Origin: Ustilaginoidea virens
Taxonomy: Eukaryota > Ascomycota > Sordariomycetes > Hypocreales > Clavicipitaceae
Assembly: GCF_000687475.1 (NCBI RefSeq)
Contig: NC_057316.1
Location: 3,534,001-3,598,000 of the forward strand
Direction: 5' to 3'
DNA: 64,000 nt
Of the stretch, positions 22,870 through 33,653 are shown in pieces. A model generated the notes under the pieces. The model was given only the letters and a program-made list of their open reading frames with translations. It did not search any database and was not told the origin of the DNA. Numbering within the stretch: the stretch's first letter is position 1; each line of letters opens with the position of its first letter. The translations under genes and the position numbers were made by a program.

Positions 22870-23683
22870 CTAGCTTCTCAGCGCATCCAGCCGGTTCCTC
22901 ATCGTCTCCATCATGGCCTCGGCGTCTTCCTCGTCCTCGTACTCGTCCTCGCGCGCCGCCGGTTTCTGCGGCTCCGGCACCGGCGCCGCCGGCAGACTGG
23001 GCTCCTTCCTGTCCTTGAGAATCTCGCCGAGCACCTTGTCGACCTCGGCCTCGTCATCCTCCATCAGGCCGTCGTCGTCCTGGGGGAGCACATCCTCGAC
23101 CATGTCCTCGATGACGCCCGCCTTGACCAGCTCGACGCTCAGGTCGCGCATGGCGGCGGCATACTCGGGCAGCCGCACCAGGGAGTTGACGTCGCGCATG
23201 ATGCCGGCGCTCGCGCGTATCGAGCCCTCGATGCGGCGGACGGCAAAGGCCTCGTTGACCTGCATCTGCACCGAGCCGAGCTGGGCCTTGGAGGTGACGA
23301 GGCGGGCCGACGCGCGGCGGTGGCGGACGAGCTCGCGCGCAAAGTCGCGCGCTTCGCGGCGGGCTTGGGCGGCGCGCGACGGGTCCCGCTGGGCGCGCCT
23401 GTCGGCCTGGACGATGAGGTTCTTGATCTTGATCTCGTTTTGCTTGTTGGCGGCGATGTCGCGGTCGAGCTTGCGCATGTTTTGGCGGATGGCGGCGTTG
23501 CACTTGCGCATCTGTGAGGGTGTTGGGAATTATTCTCTGTTATTTTGCTTTACTGTGCTCGGTCCGCCCTGCAATTTCCCCTTTCCCCCATTTTCTCCGG
23601 GCGGTGGTTGTGGTGTGTGGCTCGTTTAGACTTACCTGGGCTTGGGGGTCTGGCTTCATGAAGAGAGCCTTGAATGTCTCCAT
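22870..23683 (-). CDS. ESCRT-III subunit Vps24 (CHMP3)
   Basis: Two exons, 23636-23683 and 22870-23511 (intron GTAAGT...TCACAG, 124 bases), 229 residues. Vps24 co-polymerises with Snf7 and Vps2 on endosomal membranes to drive intralumenal vesicle formation. The small first exon gives METFKALFMKPDPQAQ, matching the N-terminal amphipathic helix and the GPDP-like turn of the family. Then come the basic helix 1-2 hairpin, the QLGSVQMQVNEAFAVRR and IMRDVNSLVRLPEYAAAMRDLS helices, the acidic linker, and a C-terminal helix ETMRNRLDALRS that fits a MIM1 motif for Vps4 binding. The plus-strand 289-codon frame opposite it is a codon-bias shadow. Confidence 0.94.
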
Positions 23684-25242
23684 GGCGGAGGTGTTTGCGT
23701 GTAGCGACGGAGGATGCAGGCGACGAGATGCGGGAGCAAATGGGGCAGAGGCTCGGTCGCGGACGGGATTGGCACCTGTCGGAAGGGAAGTGCATGCGAG
23801 AGGGACGGTGACGCTGCCGGTGACGCTGCCGGTGACGCTGCCGGTGACGCTGCCGGTGCCGGTGCCGGGTGTCGACAGGTTGGTGATGGGCTGGCTTGGG
23901 GTTGAACCAGGCACACGGAGTAGATAGAACGGGAACCTCGTGGATCGTAGAGTCTTTGGACGGGGTTGGCCGGGGCGGTGACGAGCCGCGCGCCGCGAGG
24001 CTCCTGATTGGCCCAGCCTGTTGCTTGGGCAGCTGGCCGTGCGGCCGTGCCCTACGAGGCACGTACTCGGTACGCATCCGTCAGATGCAGAACTGCTGCG
24101 GCTTGCGCGTACTCTGTACGGTTCCCCTACGTGCCTTAGGTTGTACCTACTACCTTAGGTACCTCTTATTTTCTTTTAGCGGCATAGCAGGAATCCCAAG
24201 TAAACTGGCCCCAAGGATGAATTCTTAGTAGGTAAATGCGGCTGGCTGTGAATACAGGGGCTTCTCCTATTATAATTTGTGCCTGCTTAGTGGGAAGATT
24301 TGGCGAAATGGAAACCCTCAGGGATCCCCCGTCGCCCTCCACTTGGTTGATTTCCCTGTGTGACGTGACGATTTCACACACAAGTCAAGTTCGGCTGGTC
24401 GAGTCCGCACGTCTACCCCTGCACGCCGCCCGGCGCGCCGATGGCCGGATGACTGAACCCCGTGTTCCCCGTGTTCCGTACTGCCCAACCCGGGGAAGAG
24501 AATTTAATTTGCAGGCGACATTGTTGCATGCATAACTCGCTCACGCGGCATTCTCTGGCCAGAAACAGAAACAGGACACGACATCGAGGCCCAGCTATGA
24601 ATCAATCCAGGACGCCCACTGGCCCCCTCGACATGGCAAATTCACTCTTAGCTCCCCCCCGTGTACCCCCGTGTCCCCCGAATCCCAATCCCCAGTGCTT
24701 GCTTGGATGATGGCACCGTCTGACGGGCAATCGCAGCTGCCCAGGCATGTACTTGTACTTGCCGAATGCCGAAAGGGCCAGTCCTGATTCTAAACCACCC
24801 TGCTGGGGCTTGACTGTCCATCGCCAGCAATAAGCATCGGACGCGACAGAATCACAAATCACCGCGTACTCAGTATTTCAGTCGAGCTCCATCTCGCACA
24901 TCCTCGTAGTCGGCGTAATCTGTTTGGTACATGCCTTTGGTACATGCCTTTCCATGTAAGGTACCTACCTTAGGCAGGTACCTTAAGGTGAAGATGACCA
25001 GCATTGACTAGTCCCAGACACCACCAGATGTCCTGCTGCCTGCAGCGTCAGAGTGACTGACAGTGCTTGGGTAAGGCACCTGGGCAGGTGACGCCACACC
25101 AAGTGCGGCGTTGTTGGGCTTCGTATACTTCACTAGGTACCTCTATTCTCTCCCATCTTACGTGACCAAGTACGTACCCAAAATGTACCTGCCACTTGGA
25201 CCCCAGCCCGCCCGCTCGCTCGTGCGTGTGCCCCAGCCAAGC

Positions 25243-25287
<45 letters not shown>

Positions 25288-25685
25288 CTCCACAGCTTTC
25301 GGCATCCTTCTGACGCCTTCCACGCCGCTCCGAGCCTCTCCAATGTGCCGCCTCCTGCGAGACGCAGCCGCCCACCAGACCATTTCTTCACATCCCCCCC
25401 ACCTTTCAGCAGCCTCGTTTGTTCGGAAGCTTCCATTTCTTCTCCCAACTTTTTGCCTCGATCCTGGTATTTTCAACCTTGACCTTTTGCACCGTGTTTT
25501 TTTTGGGGGGGGGCTTTTTTTCCCCTGGTTGCATCGTTACTGACCAAACGACTTTCTTCGAATCTAGCGACAGCTCTTTGGCTTTTGACTCTGCCTTTTC
25601 TTCTCGTTTCGTTTCATTTTTATTTTTCCCCCAACCAACAACACCCCGCTTCGCTTCGCTGTCTTTCCGATTTCGTTGCTCCATC
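23684..25685. other. Divergent spacer, VPS24 / p23
   Basis: Two kilobases without a convincing gene. Contents: the twelve-base array above, CCTTAGGTACCT palindromes (24,148-24,163; 24,958-24,990), an (AG)n run (25,244-25,277), and a pyrimidine-rich final 200 bases that fit the p23 leader. Confidence 0.5.
23807..23878. repeat. Twelve-base array (GGTGACGCTGCC)5 upstream of VPS24
   Basis: Five exact units from 23807 to 23866, then two shortened GGTGCC units. It lies 124-195 bases upstream of the VPS24 start, in its leader or core promoter. Confidence 0.9.
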
Positions 25686-26716
25686 ATGGCCGAAGTCGCT
25701 ACTCCCGAAGGTTTGTCATCCGTCCATTGCTAGGCTGGGATTGATAATGCCAAATTTGGAGGGTGAGGCGAGGAGGCCTTTCCCTCACACATAGACGCAC
25801 TCTTTCTCTCTCTCTCTTTGTTTTTGTTTTTGTTTTTTTTTTTTTTTTTTGCTTTTTTTTTTGTTTTTTTTTTTTCCCGTTTCTGATGGAAATCACGAGA
25901 CATTTTTTTGCTGACTTCCATCGCCCAGTTCTGTGGGCTCAGCGCTCCTCGGCTACTGACGCTAGCAAGAACTTCATTCACCTCACCATTAACGTCCCTG
26001 ACGTACCCAAGGAGAGCATTCAGCTCGATCTGAAGCCCACCAGCCTCACGTTCACGGGAACCTCTGGGACTCTGAAACGCAAGTACCACGTCGAGCTCCC
26101 CTTTTATGCCGAGATCGACCCCGCAGATTCCAAGATCAACCACACATCCAAAAACATCGAGATCAAGGTCCAGAAGAAGGAGTTGAAGGAAGAGTACTGG
26201 CCGCGTCTCCTCAAGGATTCCCACAAGCTCCACTTCCTCAAGACCGACTTTGACAAGTGGGTTGATGAGGATGAGCAGAACGAGGCCGCCGACGACGACT
26301 TTTCACAGTTTGGCGGCATGGGTAAGTCGTGACTCTTTTGTCTTTCCATGGCTCGTTGCTGCAACAAAGACGCAACACTGACAATGATGATGACAGGTGG
26401 CATGCCAGGAATGGGCGGTACGTCAAGATGAATCCTGCCGCCGACTTTTTCATTTCCCCTACCGCGCGTATTACGTGCTCGTAAATCTCATTGTAGACAT
26501 GCCTGCGAAAAACGAGCGCCATGCGGCTAATCATGTCATGACTCAGGTGATTTCGGCGGCATCGACTTCTCCAAGCTCGGCGGAGACGCTGGCATGCCTG
26601 ACCTTGGTGCGATGGGCGGCGAGGAAGACGAGGGCGAGGACAGCGGTGACGAAGATGACAACGACATGCCTGCGCTGGAAGGTGAAGAGACTGCCGAGAA
26701 GGCGGAAACAAAATAA
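25686..26716 (+). CDS. Hsp90 co-chaperone p23 (Sba1/Wos2)
   Basis: Four exons: 25686-25710, 25929-26321, 26397-26417 and 26547-26716, 202 residues. p23/Sba1 binds the ATP-closed dimer of Hsp90 in the cytosol and nucleus and slows its ATPase. The CS domain is clear: VLWAQRSSATDASKNFIHL, VPDVPKESIQLDL, SLTFTGTSG and the conserved Hsp90-contact segment ELKEEYWPRLLKD. After it come WVDEDEQNE, a Gly/Met-rich linker assembled from a 21-base exon (GMPGMG) and the final exon (FGGIDFSKLGG), and an acidic tail. The first intron (218 bases) is T-rich, with a TTGCTGACTTCC branch region. The gap between exons 3 and 4 could hide another tiny exon; the simple join keeps frame. Confidence 0.9.
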
Positions 26717-29328
26717 TCAACAAGACGTTTGCCGCGTTGGCACGGGCAGCTCAGTCGTCGGGCCAAAAGGCGACCATGAGTGGCGGAACGGGAGTATAGG
26801 AAGACAATGAAGGTGACTGTGAAGAGATTTTTTTAAAACTAAAAAATCACAGAATTTTGAACAAATCTCATGTGACTCTATATCATGGAAGGAGGAGTAT
26901 TGCTGTCTCTTCTGTCTCTGCTGTCTCTGCTGCCTCTGCTGCCGTCTTGCTTTAGTTTCTTTTCCTCCTTGATGGGGGTCTCTCAAATGCCGAGATGATT
27001 CGACGGATGCAGATGCGCAGGTTGGTGGCCGACAAATGCTGCATCAAGGTTGATGATTCAAGCAAAGATGCAAGTCAAAGATGCAAGCCAAAGATGCAAG
27101 CCAAAGATGCAAGTACGGCATCCGGGGTATCCAGCGGCGCTGCTGTCGATACGACGCAGTCATCCTCAGCTAACCCGCCTGCTCCGTATAGCTGACGCAA
27201 CAGCGATGACACCAAAGGGAGCAGACGGTTCTTTGAGTTTGACAAGACCTGCACGTTTGCTCGCCATGTCTAGAAACGCCCAGATCGCTTGGCTCGGCGA
27301 TAGGGGAGGGGGGAGGGTCGCACGCGATGCCGAGCCACACTCATTTCGAACCTCGTCTCTGCTGACTTTGTGAAACAGGCAAGCCTCGGGGACAGACGAC
27401 GGACGCACGGCCTTTTTTTTTTCTTCTCCCTCCCTTCTAAAATTCCGAAAGCAAAGGCCTCTTTTCAGCTCGTCTTGTTTCTTTTCCATTCTATGACGCG
27501 TCTGCGTATGTCACGCTTCACTGGCGATTGGAGCATGGACGAGCATGTCACTGAATGAAGCTGGGATCGATCCGTTGCAAGCTCGTCATGATTCGTATGG
27601 CTCTGCCCTTTGCCCTTTGGGATCCAGACACTCGGATTACACATTACAGATTGCAGATTGCAGACTGCAGACTGCAGACTGCAGATGACGCGCGCGCGCG
27701 CGCACACAACTCACTCGCAACTCTTTACCTTGGGTTATGCAGGCAGCAAAGCAGCAGCCTTGCAACCAGCAACCAGCAACTAGCAACCGGCAACCGGCAA
27801 CCGGCAACCTGGACCCCCGTCGGCGTGTCCCTGCGGACGTCCCTGCTCCCGAGGGCCTTTTCCGGTGCTGCCGTGGCGCCGTCTTGGTCCTCTTGGTCCC
27901 TGCTCCCTCTTTATGCATCTGGCATCTGGGCCCATGGCCGAACCGGGGAAGAGGGGGGGGGGACGGGGATGGTGCGTGGTGCAAGACGAGCAAGGCGAGC
28001 AAGGCGAGCAAGACGTGCGTCTCCCGCGTCCCCCGTTCCCCGTTGCCCATTGCGCCAATTCCGCAGCCGACGGGGCCCGGGGACCAAGCGGCAAAGCGGC
28101 GCAGCGTCTGATGTCTGATCTGAGACATGCTGCCAGGAGGGAGGGACGCCGTGATACACTCGTCGTGGCGCTTCGCCCCGAACACACACACACACACACA
28201 CGGCCAAGCCCGAGGGAATCCCATGACGACCCTACGCGAGCAAGTCGGCACTTCCTTGGCTTCTTCCCCCCCCCCCCCCCCCCCCCAACCGTCTCTTCCC
28301 TCACTCCCCTCTCTTTTCCCACTGTTGCATCATGACTGCTTTCGCCCCATCCATGCTCCCCTCGTACTACCGCGTCACCGCGTCACCGACCGACCAGGCA
28401 GTCATCGTCTTCCCGCTGCGCACTTTCCTCCCTCCTCCCCACATGTCTGTGACCCCCGATAAGCCCTCTTTCCTCCTCCACCCTCGGGAATTCGCGCCTC
28501 TTTTTTTTTTCTCTCTTCCTTTTTTTTTTATAATTTTTTTTTAAATTTTTTTTCTTATCTCTTTTGCTCTTTTTCTTTTTCTTCTTTTTTTTTTTTTTCC
28601 TTTTCTTTTGTCTTGCGCCCGCGCAGAAGCGTAGGCCGACTCTCGCCTTTCGGTAAGCTGTGGCTTCGGGCTTCGACTTGGGGGCCGGCGTCTGGCCCGG
28701 GCGCTTGGTTGGAATCGTTGTATCGTTATACTTATATATAGCGTCGGGGGTTGCCGGGCTTTTTGCGACCCCAAGTCGGCGGGGGCTTTTTATATTTATT
28801 TGGTTTTATTTCTTCTTGATTTTTTGGCTTGTTTCTCGGCTGCTGTTGAACAATGTCGAGACGTTTGGAGATTTGGCAGGTTGCGAGCAAAGATAAAGAC
28901 CTCTTGGATTACGAATAGAGAACGCGGCAGCTTTCCAGGAAAGGACTTGACATTCTTTGACGGGCTGCAACAAAACAAAAGGAAAGTCGAGATTCCATTC
29001 GGGCTAGTGACCAAGACTTGACAGGTTACAATCATATCGCAGTCAAGACTACACAAGGCTGTCACCAAAGACTTGACAGGTTACTATCAAATCGCACTCA
29101 AAAAAGACTTCATCAGCCTGCCACCACGCCTTGAAGATTCCATCAGGTTGCCTCCCGAGACTAGACAGTGGCAATCAAGACTCTATCAGAATCAAGTTCC
29201 CCCATCAGCTGCCACCGAGACTCTTCAACATCATACAATTCAAGTTCCCCCCCCCCCCATCAGCTGCCACCACGACTCTCCAACATCACAATCACGAACC
29301 ACGAAAGAGACCCGACAACATCGACAAC
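26717..29328. other. Spacer between p23 and a small hypothetical gene
   Basis: 2.6 kb with simple sequence: GCAAGCCAAAGAT repeats (27,060-27,115), GCAGACTGCAGACT units (27,650-27,690), an (AC)n run (28,184-28,200), 21 C (28,267-28,287), T-rich DNA (28,500-28,600) and two pairs of diverged direct repeats (29,011-29,100; 29,193-29,288). No convincing gene; the last part may be the leader of the next gene. Confidence 0.45.
29011..29288. repeat. Two pairs of diverged direct duplications
   Basis: ACTTGACAGGTTAC plus a following ATCGCA.TCA block occurs at about 29,016-29,046 and 29,070-29,100. CAAGTTCCCCC..ATCAGCTGCCACC..GACTCT.CAACATCA occurs at about 29,193-29,234 and 29,241-29,288. Units are about 50 bases with a few differences, so these are older than the perfect microsatellites elsewhere. 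Confidence 0.7.
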
Positions 29329-29655
29329 ATGCCCCCCATCTACACCTCGCTGGACGCAGCTCGGGCCGCCCGCAGCGGCACCTTCATCACCGCCTGGCCG
29401 TCCGACGAGCCGTATCTGCCGCCGCCACCTATCGACCTGCTGACTCGCGAGATGGCCGTGACCGTGACCGTGACCGTGACCGTGGCTCGCCTGCCCGGGG
29501 CGCCCTCGCGTCAGAATCCGCCGCCGCGTCCGCCGCGTCCGCCGCACCCGCCGCACCCGCCGCATCCCACGGCGTCGAGGAGGTCTTCTACTGACAGCTT
29601 GGCCCGGCCTCATGCAGACTCCCTGCCTGCCATCCTGAACCAACCCATCGATTGA
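29329..29655 (+). CDS. Hypothetical small proline-rich protein
   Basis: A 108-residue frame with a favourable start context (CAACATGCC). The first 40 residues (MPPIYTSLDAARAARS, then AWPSDEPYLPPPP and DLLTRE) look like ordinary soluble sequence; the middle is Val-Thr from a GTGACC hexanucleotide array, followed by Pro/His/Arg triplets from a CCGCCGCAC-type array; the end is Ser/Ala-rich. No signal peptide, membrane segment or known domain. I do not recognise it. The repeats could make a chance frame look longer, so existence is uncertain; a conserved N-terminus in relatives would decide. Confidence 0.38.
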   Translation: MPPIYTSLDAARAARSGTFITAWPSDEPYLPPPPIDLLTREMAVTVTVTVTVARLPGAPSRQNPPPRPPRPPHPPHPPHPTASRRSSTDSLARPHADSLPAILNQPID

Positions 29656-30275
29656 TCTCTCTCCTTTTCCATTACAACTCGTCTATACAACCCGTAGGCT
29701 GTGTGCGGATGCCGACACCATGCGACGCAAACAACTGCCGACTGCTATTCGCATTTGAGAATCGACAGACTTGGGGGCAAGGTAAAGGGGAGAGGCAAGG
29801 GGATCAATACACCCCGTTACGCGCCACCATGCAACATCTCTCCACAGTCACTTGCATCTCGGCAACTGCTGCTTTGTATACTAGCATGTAATTCGAATAA
29901 AACGCTCTTCTGTCTCGCCCCGTCGTCCTCCCCTATAGCCTCCCGTACTCAGTCTCTCCGGTCCGAAGCCAGCATAGTCGCATCACTACACTGCATGACC
30001 CATCATCATCGCTGCCACCACGCCCTGTCAAAGTCACCAAAATTCGTCTCATGCGCATCGTGATTTGCCGAATGAGCCGGCCTGCAACGCTCACCTGTAG
30101 CACACCACCCTTGGTAGATAATTCCAGCGACCAGGGCAATTTTTGTTGATTTATTGGGTATTACAGAGGCAATAAAAAAGAGAGAAAAATAAAGCAAACA
30201 AATGACACGTGAGACACAATCTGTTCTGGCGGTGAAAAAGCAAAGTAAACCAATCCGTGCAGTTACTGCAAACAG
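29656..30275. other. Spacer between hypothetical gene and YRA1 3' end
   Basis: No feature beyond probable 3' untranslated sequence of both convergent genes; an A-rich run at 30,170-30,200 lies just past the YRA1 stop on its strand. Confidence 0.4.
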
Positions 30276-32149
30276 TTAGCAAACTTTTGCAACCCGATGG
30301 AATCCAGGATTTTGCCCTACCATAATCTCGTCCTCCATAGGGGCGTCGCCACCAGCGGCAGCGCTACCATTGTTGGCGCCTTCGTCACTCTTGGCGAAAT
30401 AGTTGGCCATTTCCGTATCGAGCTCGTCGGCAGTCTTCTTTGCAGGACGAGCGCTGCGGCCGCGTCGCTTCTTGTTGGCGGCACCCTTGGCGCCATTGCT
30501 CGCTTTGCCTACACCACCACCAGCACCACCTTTACCGGATGCAGCGGATTTGGGTTGGGGCTTGGGTTGGCTGCAGGTCGTCATTAGCTTCAACACAAGA
30601 CACACCATGCCACGTCAACAAGATGCAACTTACGCCGTTCTCTCAGCCAACGATTTGATAGGGGGCATAACCTTGTCAGCCTGAGCGGCGCCGACCACAA
30701 TTTCAATCTTTTTCCTACATGTTAGCTGCCATCTCAGCGTACCCGTGCCAGAGCCCAGTGGGTCGACTTTACCTTGATGGGACGGTTGTCCACAAGAAGG
30801 CCGTTAAGCTTCTGGAATGCCCTGCTAGCACCGTCGGCTTTGTGAAAGGTGACGTTGGCAATGCCACGGCTGACCGAGTTGGGACCGTAAACGAGGTCGA
30901 CGCGCTTAATGGGGCCGACGGCCTGGACAAAATACTCCTAACGGGAAGCGTGTCAGTTTATTGCTGGTAGTCGACTACCCAGTCAACATGCCCGAGTCCA
31001 ATTCGTTTCTCTCCTCTTCGTCAGACACGTCGTTGGCGGCACGAAGTCGTTTTCCGGTATGTTATCGAGCGAAAGCAACAAGATCTCACGGACGAGCAAA
31101 GTAATGAGCCCCGGGCGCGCGCTCGTGACAGATCTGCGTATACTTCATTCGCAGAAGCAGACGACGCCTGTGCCAAGACTCTGCTCGGCTCTGAGCATAG
31201 CGAATTGCGCCCATGAGGCCTGTCGAGACTTCATTGACGACATCAAAGCTGCCTCGGGCGGTTGGCTCCCTTCCAGTCGTCGTAAAACATGGCCAGGCGT
31301 CATATCATCGCAACTGTGTAGGACGTCCAGAGACATCGCAAAACAGAGCCCCCGTTTTTTTTTTTTTGCAATGACCGTCGCTGGCCCTGCTCCCCCATGG
31401 CTCTTCAGGCTATTACGCATGGTGGGCTCATTACTATGCTCGCTCGCGTCGAACTATGCCAGCATTGATCGGACCGCATAAACTATTGAAAGTGTACCGT
31501 CTCAGGTAAATCCAAGTGCACCCTGACGAACTTATCGCCGCAGCTCTTTGTATCAACTGGCACCCGGGTTTTCCAACTATGCTGACCAGGCATGAAATGG
31601 AATCGGGGCGAGGAGAAGCTGCTCTCGACTTGCAAGTGTGACTACCATCATTTTTTTTTCAGATGTTTTCGTCATCTTGAAGGAGACTCGGGCGTTCGAA
31701 GATTGTGCGCGAAGCACACAACAGGTACTTTCGCTCAAAAAGAACGGGTGGACGTCGGAGGGAAAGAGGAGGAATGCGGCGACGAAGAAAACGTCGAAAG
31801 CCCGGAAGGTACGAGACCTTCAACGGAAACATACCTTGATCTGCTGCTCCGAGACGTCCCTGGGCTAGCAGATAGTTAGACACTGATTCTCGAGAGCACA
31901 ACAAACAAATTGCAGCCAAGCACGTACCAGATTGCTGACTATGACCTTGCTTTCACCAGAGGCAGTCGCCTTAGCGGGAGCAGGCTTGGCCGCAGCGCCA
32001 CGGGCCGGCCTGGAGTTCTTCTGGATACCACCCACAGGTGCAGCCGGGTTTGAGCCGGTAGAGCGTCGCTGAGAAACCCGGCGATTACGGGCAGACTGGC
32101 GCTTAGCAGAGACGATGTCGTCGAGAGGCTTGTCGAGCTTGCTAGACAT
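30276..32149 (-). CDS. mRNA export adaptor Yra1 / ALY-REF (Mlo3)
   Basis: Five exons on the minus strand: 31928-32149, 31835-31864, 30773-30937, 30634-30707 and 30276-30570; 261 residues. Yra1/ALY is the TREX adaptor that hands spliced mRNA to the Mex67 export receptor. The N-terminus MSSKLDKPLDDIVSAKRQ is the conserved UAP56-binding motif; an Arg/Ala-rich region follows; the RRM reads VIVSNLPRDVSEQQIK-EYFVQAVGPIKRVDL..GIANVTFHKADGASRAFQKLNG..RPIKIEIVVG; then PPIKSLAERT, a Gly/Lys/Arg-rich region and an acidic end with TADELDTEMANYF, the C-terminal ALY motif. Exon 2 is only 30 bases and is followed by an 897-base intron (30938-31834; GTATGT...GTTAG). The join before exon 4 needs the acceptor AAAAAG at 30708, since the nearby TAG acceptor breaks frame. 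The long intron invites comparison with the long, regulatory intron of yeast YRA1. Confidence 0.88.
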
Positions 32150-33326
32150 TGTGTCGTGGTGATGAGAGAAGTGACGGAACAAGTTTTTTTTTTTTTTTTG
32201 ACGAGTTTGTAAGGATCAGCGTGATTAAAAGTGATGTCCGCTGTGGTTCAGGCGACAGAATGAATGAACAAGGCCTTTTTGTTTTCTCCTAGCCAAGGTG
32301 ATGGTTGGCTTCTGGAGAAGCAAAGAGAGTATGTCAAAAGCACAGGCGGCTGGCTGACTGTGCGCTTTGCGATGGTCGGGGTGAACAGTATGACTGCAAA
32401 CTTTGGCGAGCAGTAAGGATTGACTAGGAAACAGAAAGAGTGCGTCACACTCGGAATGGTAAACGCTTTGCGAGAAGCAGAAAGGGGGGGGGGGGCTTTT
32501 TCAGCGCGACAGGAGAGCTTGGTAACTGGGTAGTGCTTTGTGATGGGAGAAGCTGGGTACATGTAGGTTTTTAACTTGAGAAAGTAAAACTGGGGGGGGG
32601 GGGGGGGGGCTGGGTGGAGGAAGGGAGTTTGAAGAGGGGGGCGATGCAGCAAAACAAGGGCAACCAGCAATAACGAGGACAAGAAGGGGGAAGGGGCGAC
32701 CGATGGGGCTACTGTACTCGGTACTACTACTGATGGGCGACTGATGAATCACTGGTGGCTCCGACCGATAACGTAAGCAAGTACCAGGGGCTGGCAGGTG
32801 CCATGCGGCGCCCAAGCCAATCAGGGCAAGGTTCGTATGATGATGGATGCGCTTTATTCCTTGCCTGCGATTCGCGAAGAGAAAACGCGCCAAAAAGAAG
32901 AAGTAAAAAAAAAAAGCAGAAAGAAGAAGAAGAAGAAGAAGAAGATGAAGATGATGATGATAATGATAATGATTGATGATTGATGATGAAGATGAAAAAG
33001 GGTTGCCGCTTCCTGCTCTTCCCCCGACATTTCAGGAAGCAAAAACACTTGGCATTGACACCTTGACTTTTCAACGCATCACCACCCGCCCAAGATACCT
33101 TCCTTTGCCTTCTTGGGTACCAGACCTCCTCCGGCCTCTTGCTTGAGGTGGTAGGTTGTTTTGTCAGGGACCAGACCGCTAACCCATCGCGCAACCTGAC
33201 GCGAAACAATCGCGACGCCACACGCACACGCACACGCACACCGTACGCTTGAGCATCATCCGCACAGAGGGCATCAAGAGGCGAAACGCCGCGCTCTCGT
33301 CAAGTGTCGCCATGCGTGCGCTCATT
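32150..33326. other. Spacer upstream of YRA1
   Basis: Contains T (32,184-32,199), G (32,484-32,495; 32,592-32,610) and A (32,906-32,916) runs, a GAA/GAT run (32,926-32,980) and CACACG repeats (33,219-33,241). Promoter of YRA1 and 3' region of the secreted-protein gene; no gene seen. Confidence 0.45.
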
Positions 33327-33653
33327 TCACAACGCCAGGCAGTAAATGACGCCCTGCCGGCTGCCGCTCTTACACGGGTAAGTGTAATGAGTTTCGGGCG
33401 AGTTGAGGTTTTGCGAAACAGCGCCCAATTCCTGCTGGACAAACGGGCCGGCCTTGTATGACAGGCACTTTGTTTGACGCGAGTACATTGATCAGCCATG
33501 GACATTGCGACGGTGTGAGTGTAGACGTACGCAGCGGGTTTGCCTGCCCGAGAAGTCGCAGTCAGGATTGCTCAAGCTTTTGTTACCGTCGCAGTACGCT
33601 ACTTCATTGGCATACGCCACACCGGCCGCGGCTACGAGGGAAATAAACTTCAT
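33327..33653 (-). CDS. Small secreted cysteine-rich protein (87 residues, spliced)
   Basis: Two exons, 33531-33653 and 33327-33467, joined by a 63-base intron (GTACGT...ACAAAG, CTGAT branch-like site). Exon 1 encodes a signal peptide (MKFISLVAAAGVAYA) and three cysteines; exon 2 has no ATG and begins CLSYKAGPF. The mature peptide of about 71 residues holds six cysteines, including a CC pair at the exon junction and C-terminal PCKSG and YCLAL. Read without splicing the frame ends 12 codons into the intron. A TATATA box on the minus strand (33808-33816) lies about 155 bases upstream of the start. It is not recognisably similar to the other secreted protein at 15794-16098 apart from general architecture. 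Function unknown; a secreted effector or defensive peptide is an inference from architecture only. Confidence 0.65.

Noticed and set aside
22648..23517. 289-codon plus-strand frame opposite VPS24
   Set aside because: Antisense shadow of GC-rich third positions in VPS24; its product is low-complexity Leu/Arg/Val with no family feature.
31059..31481. 140-codon plus-strand frame inside the long YRA1 intron
   Set aside because: Runs through a T run translated as poly-Phe and shows no family feature; a nested gene is not supported.
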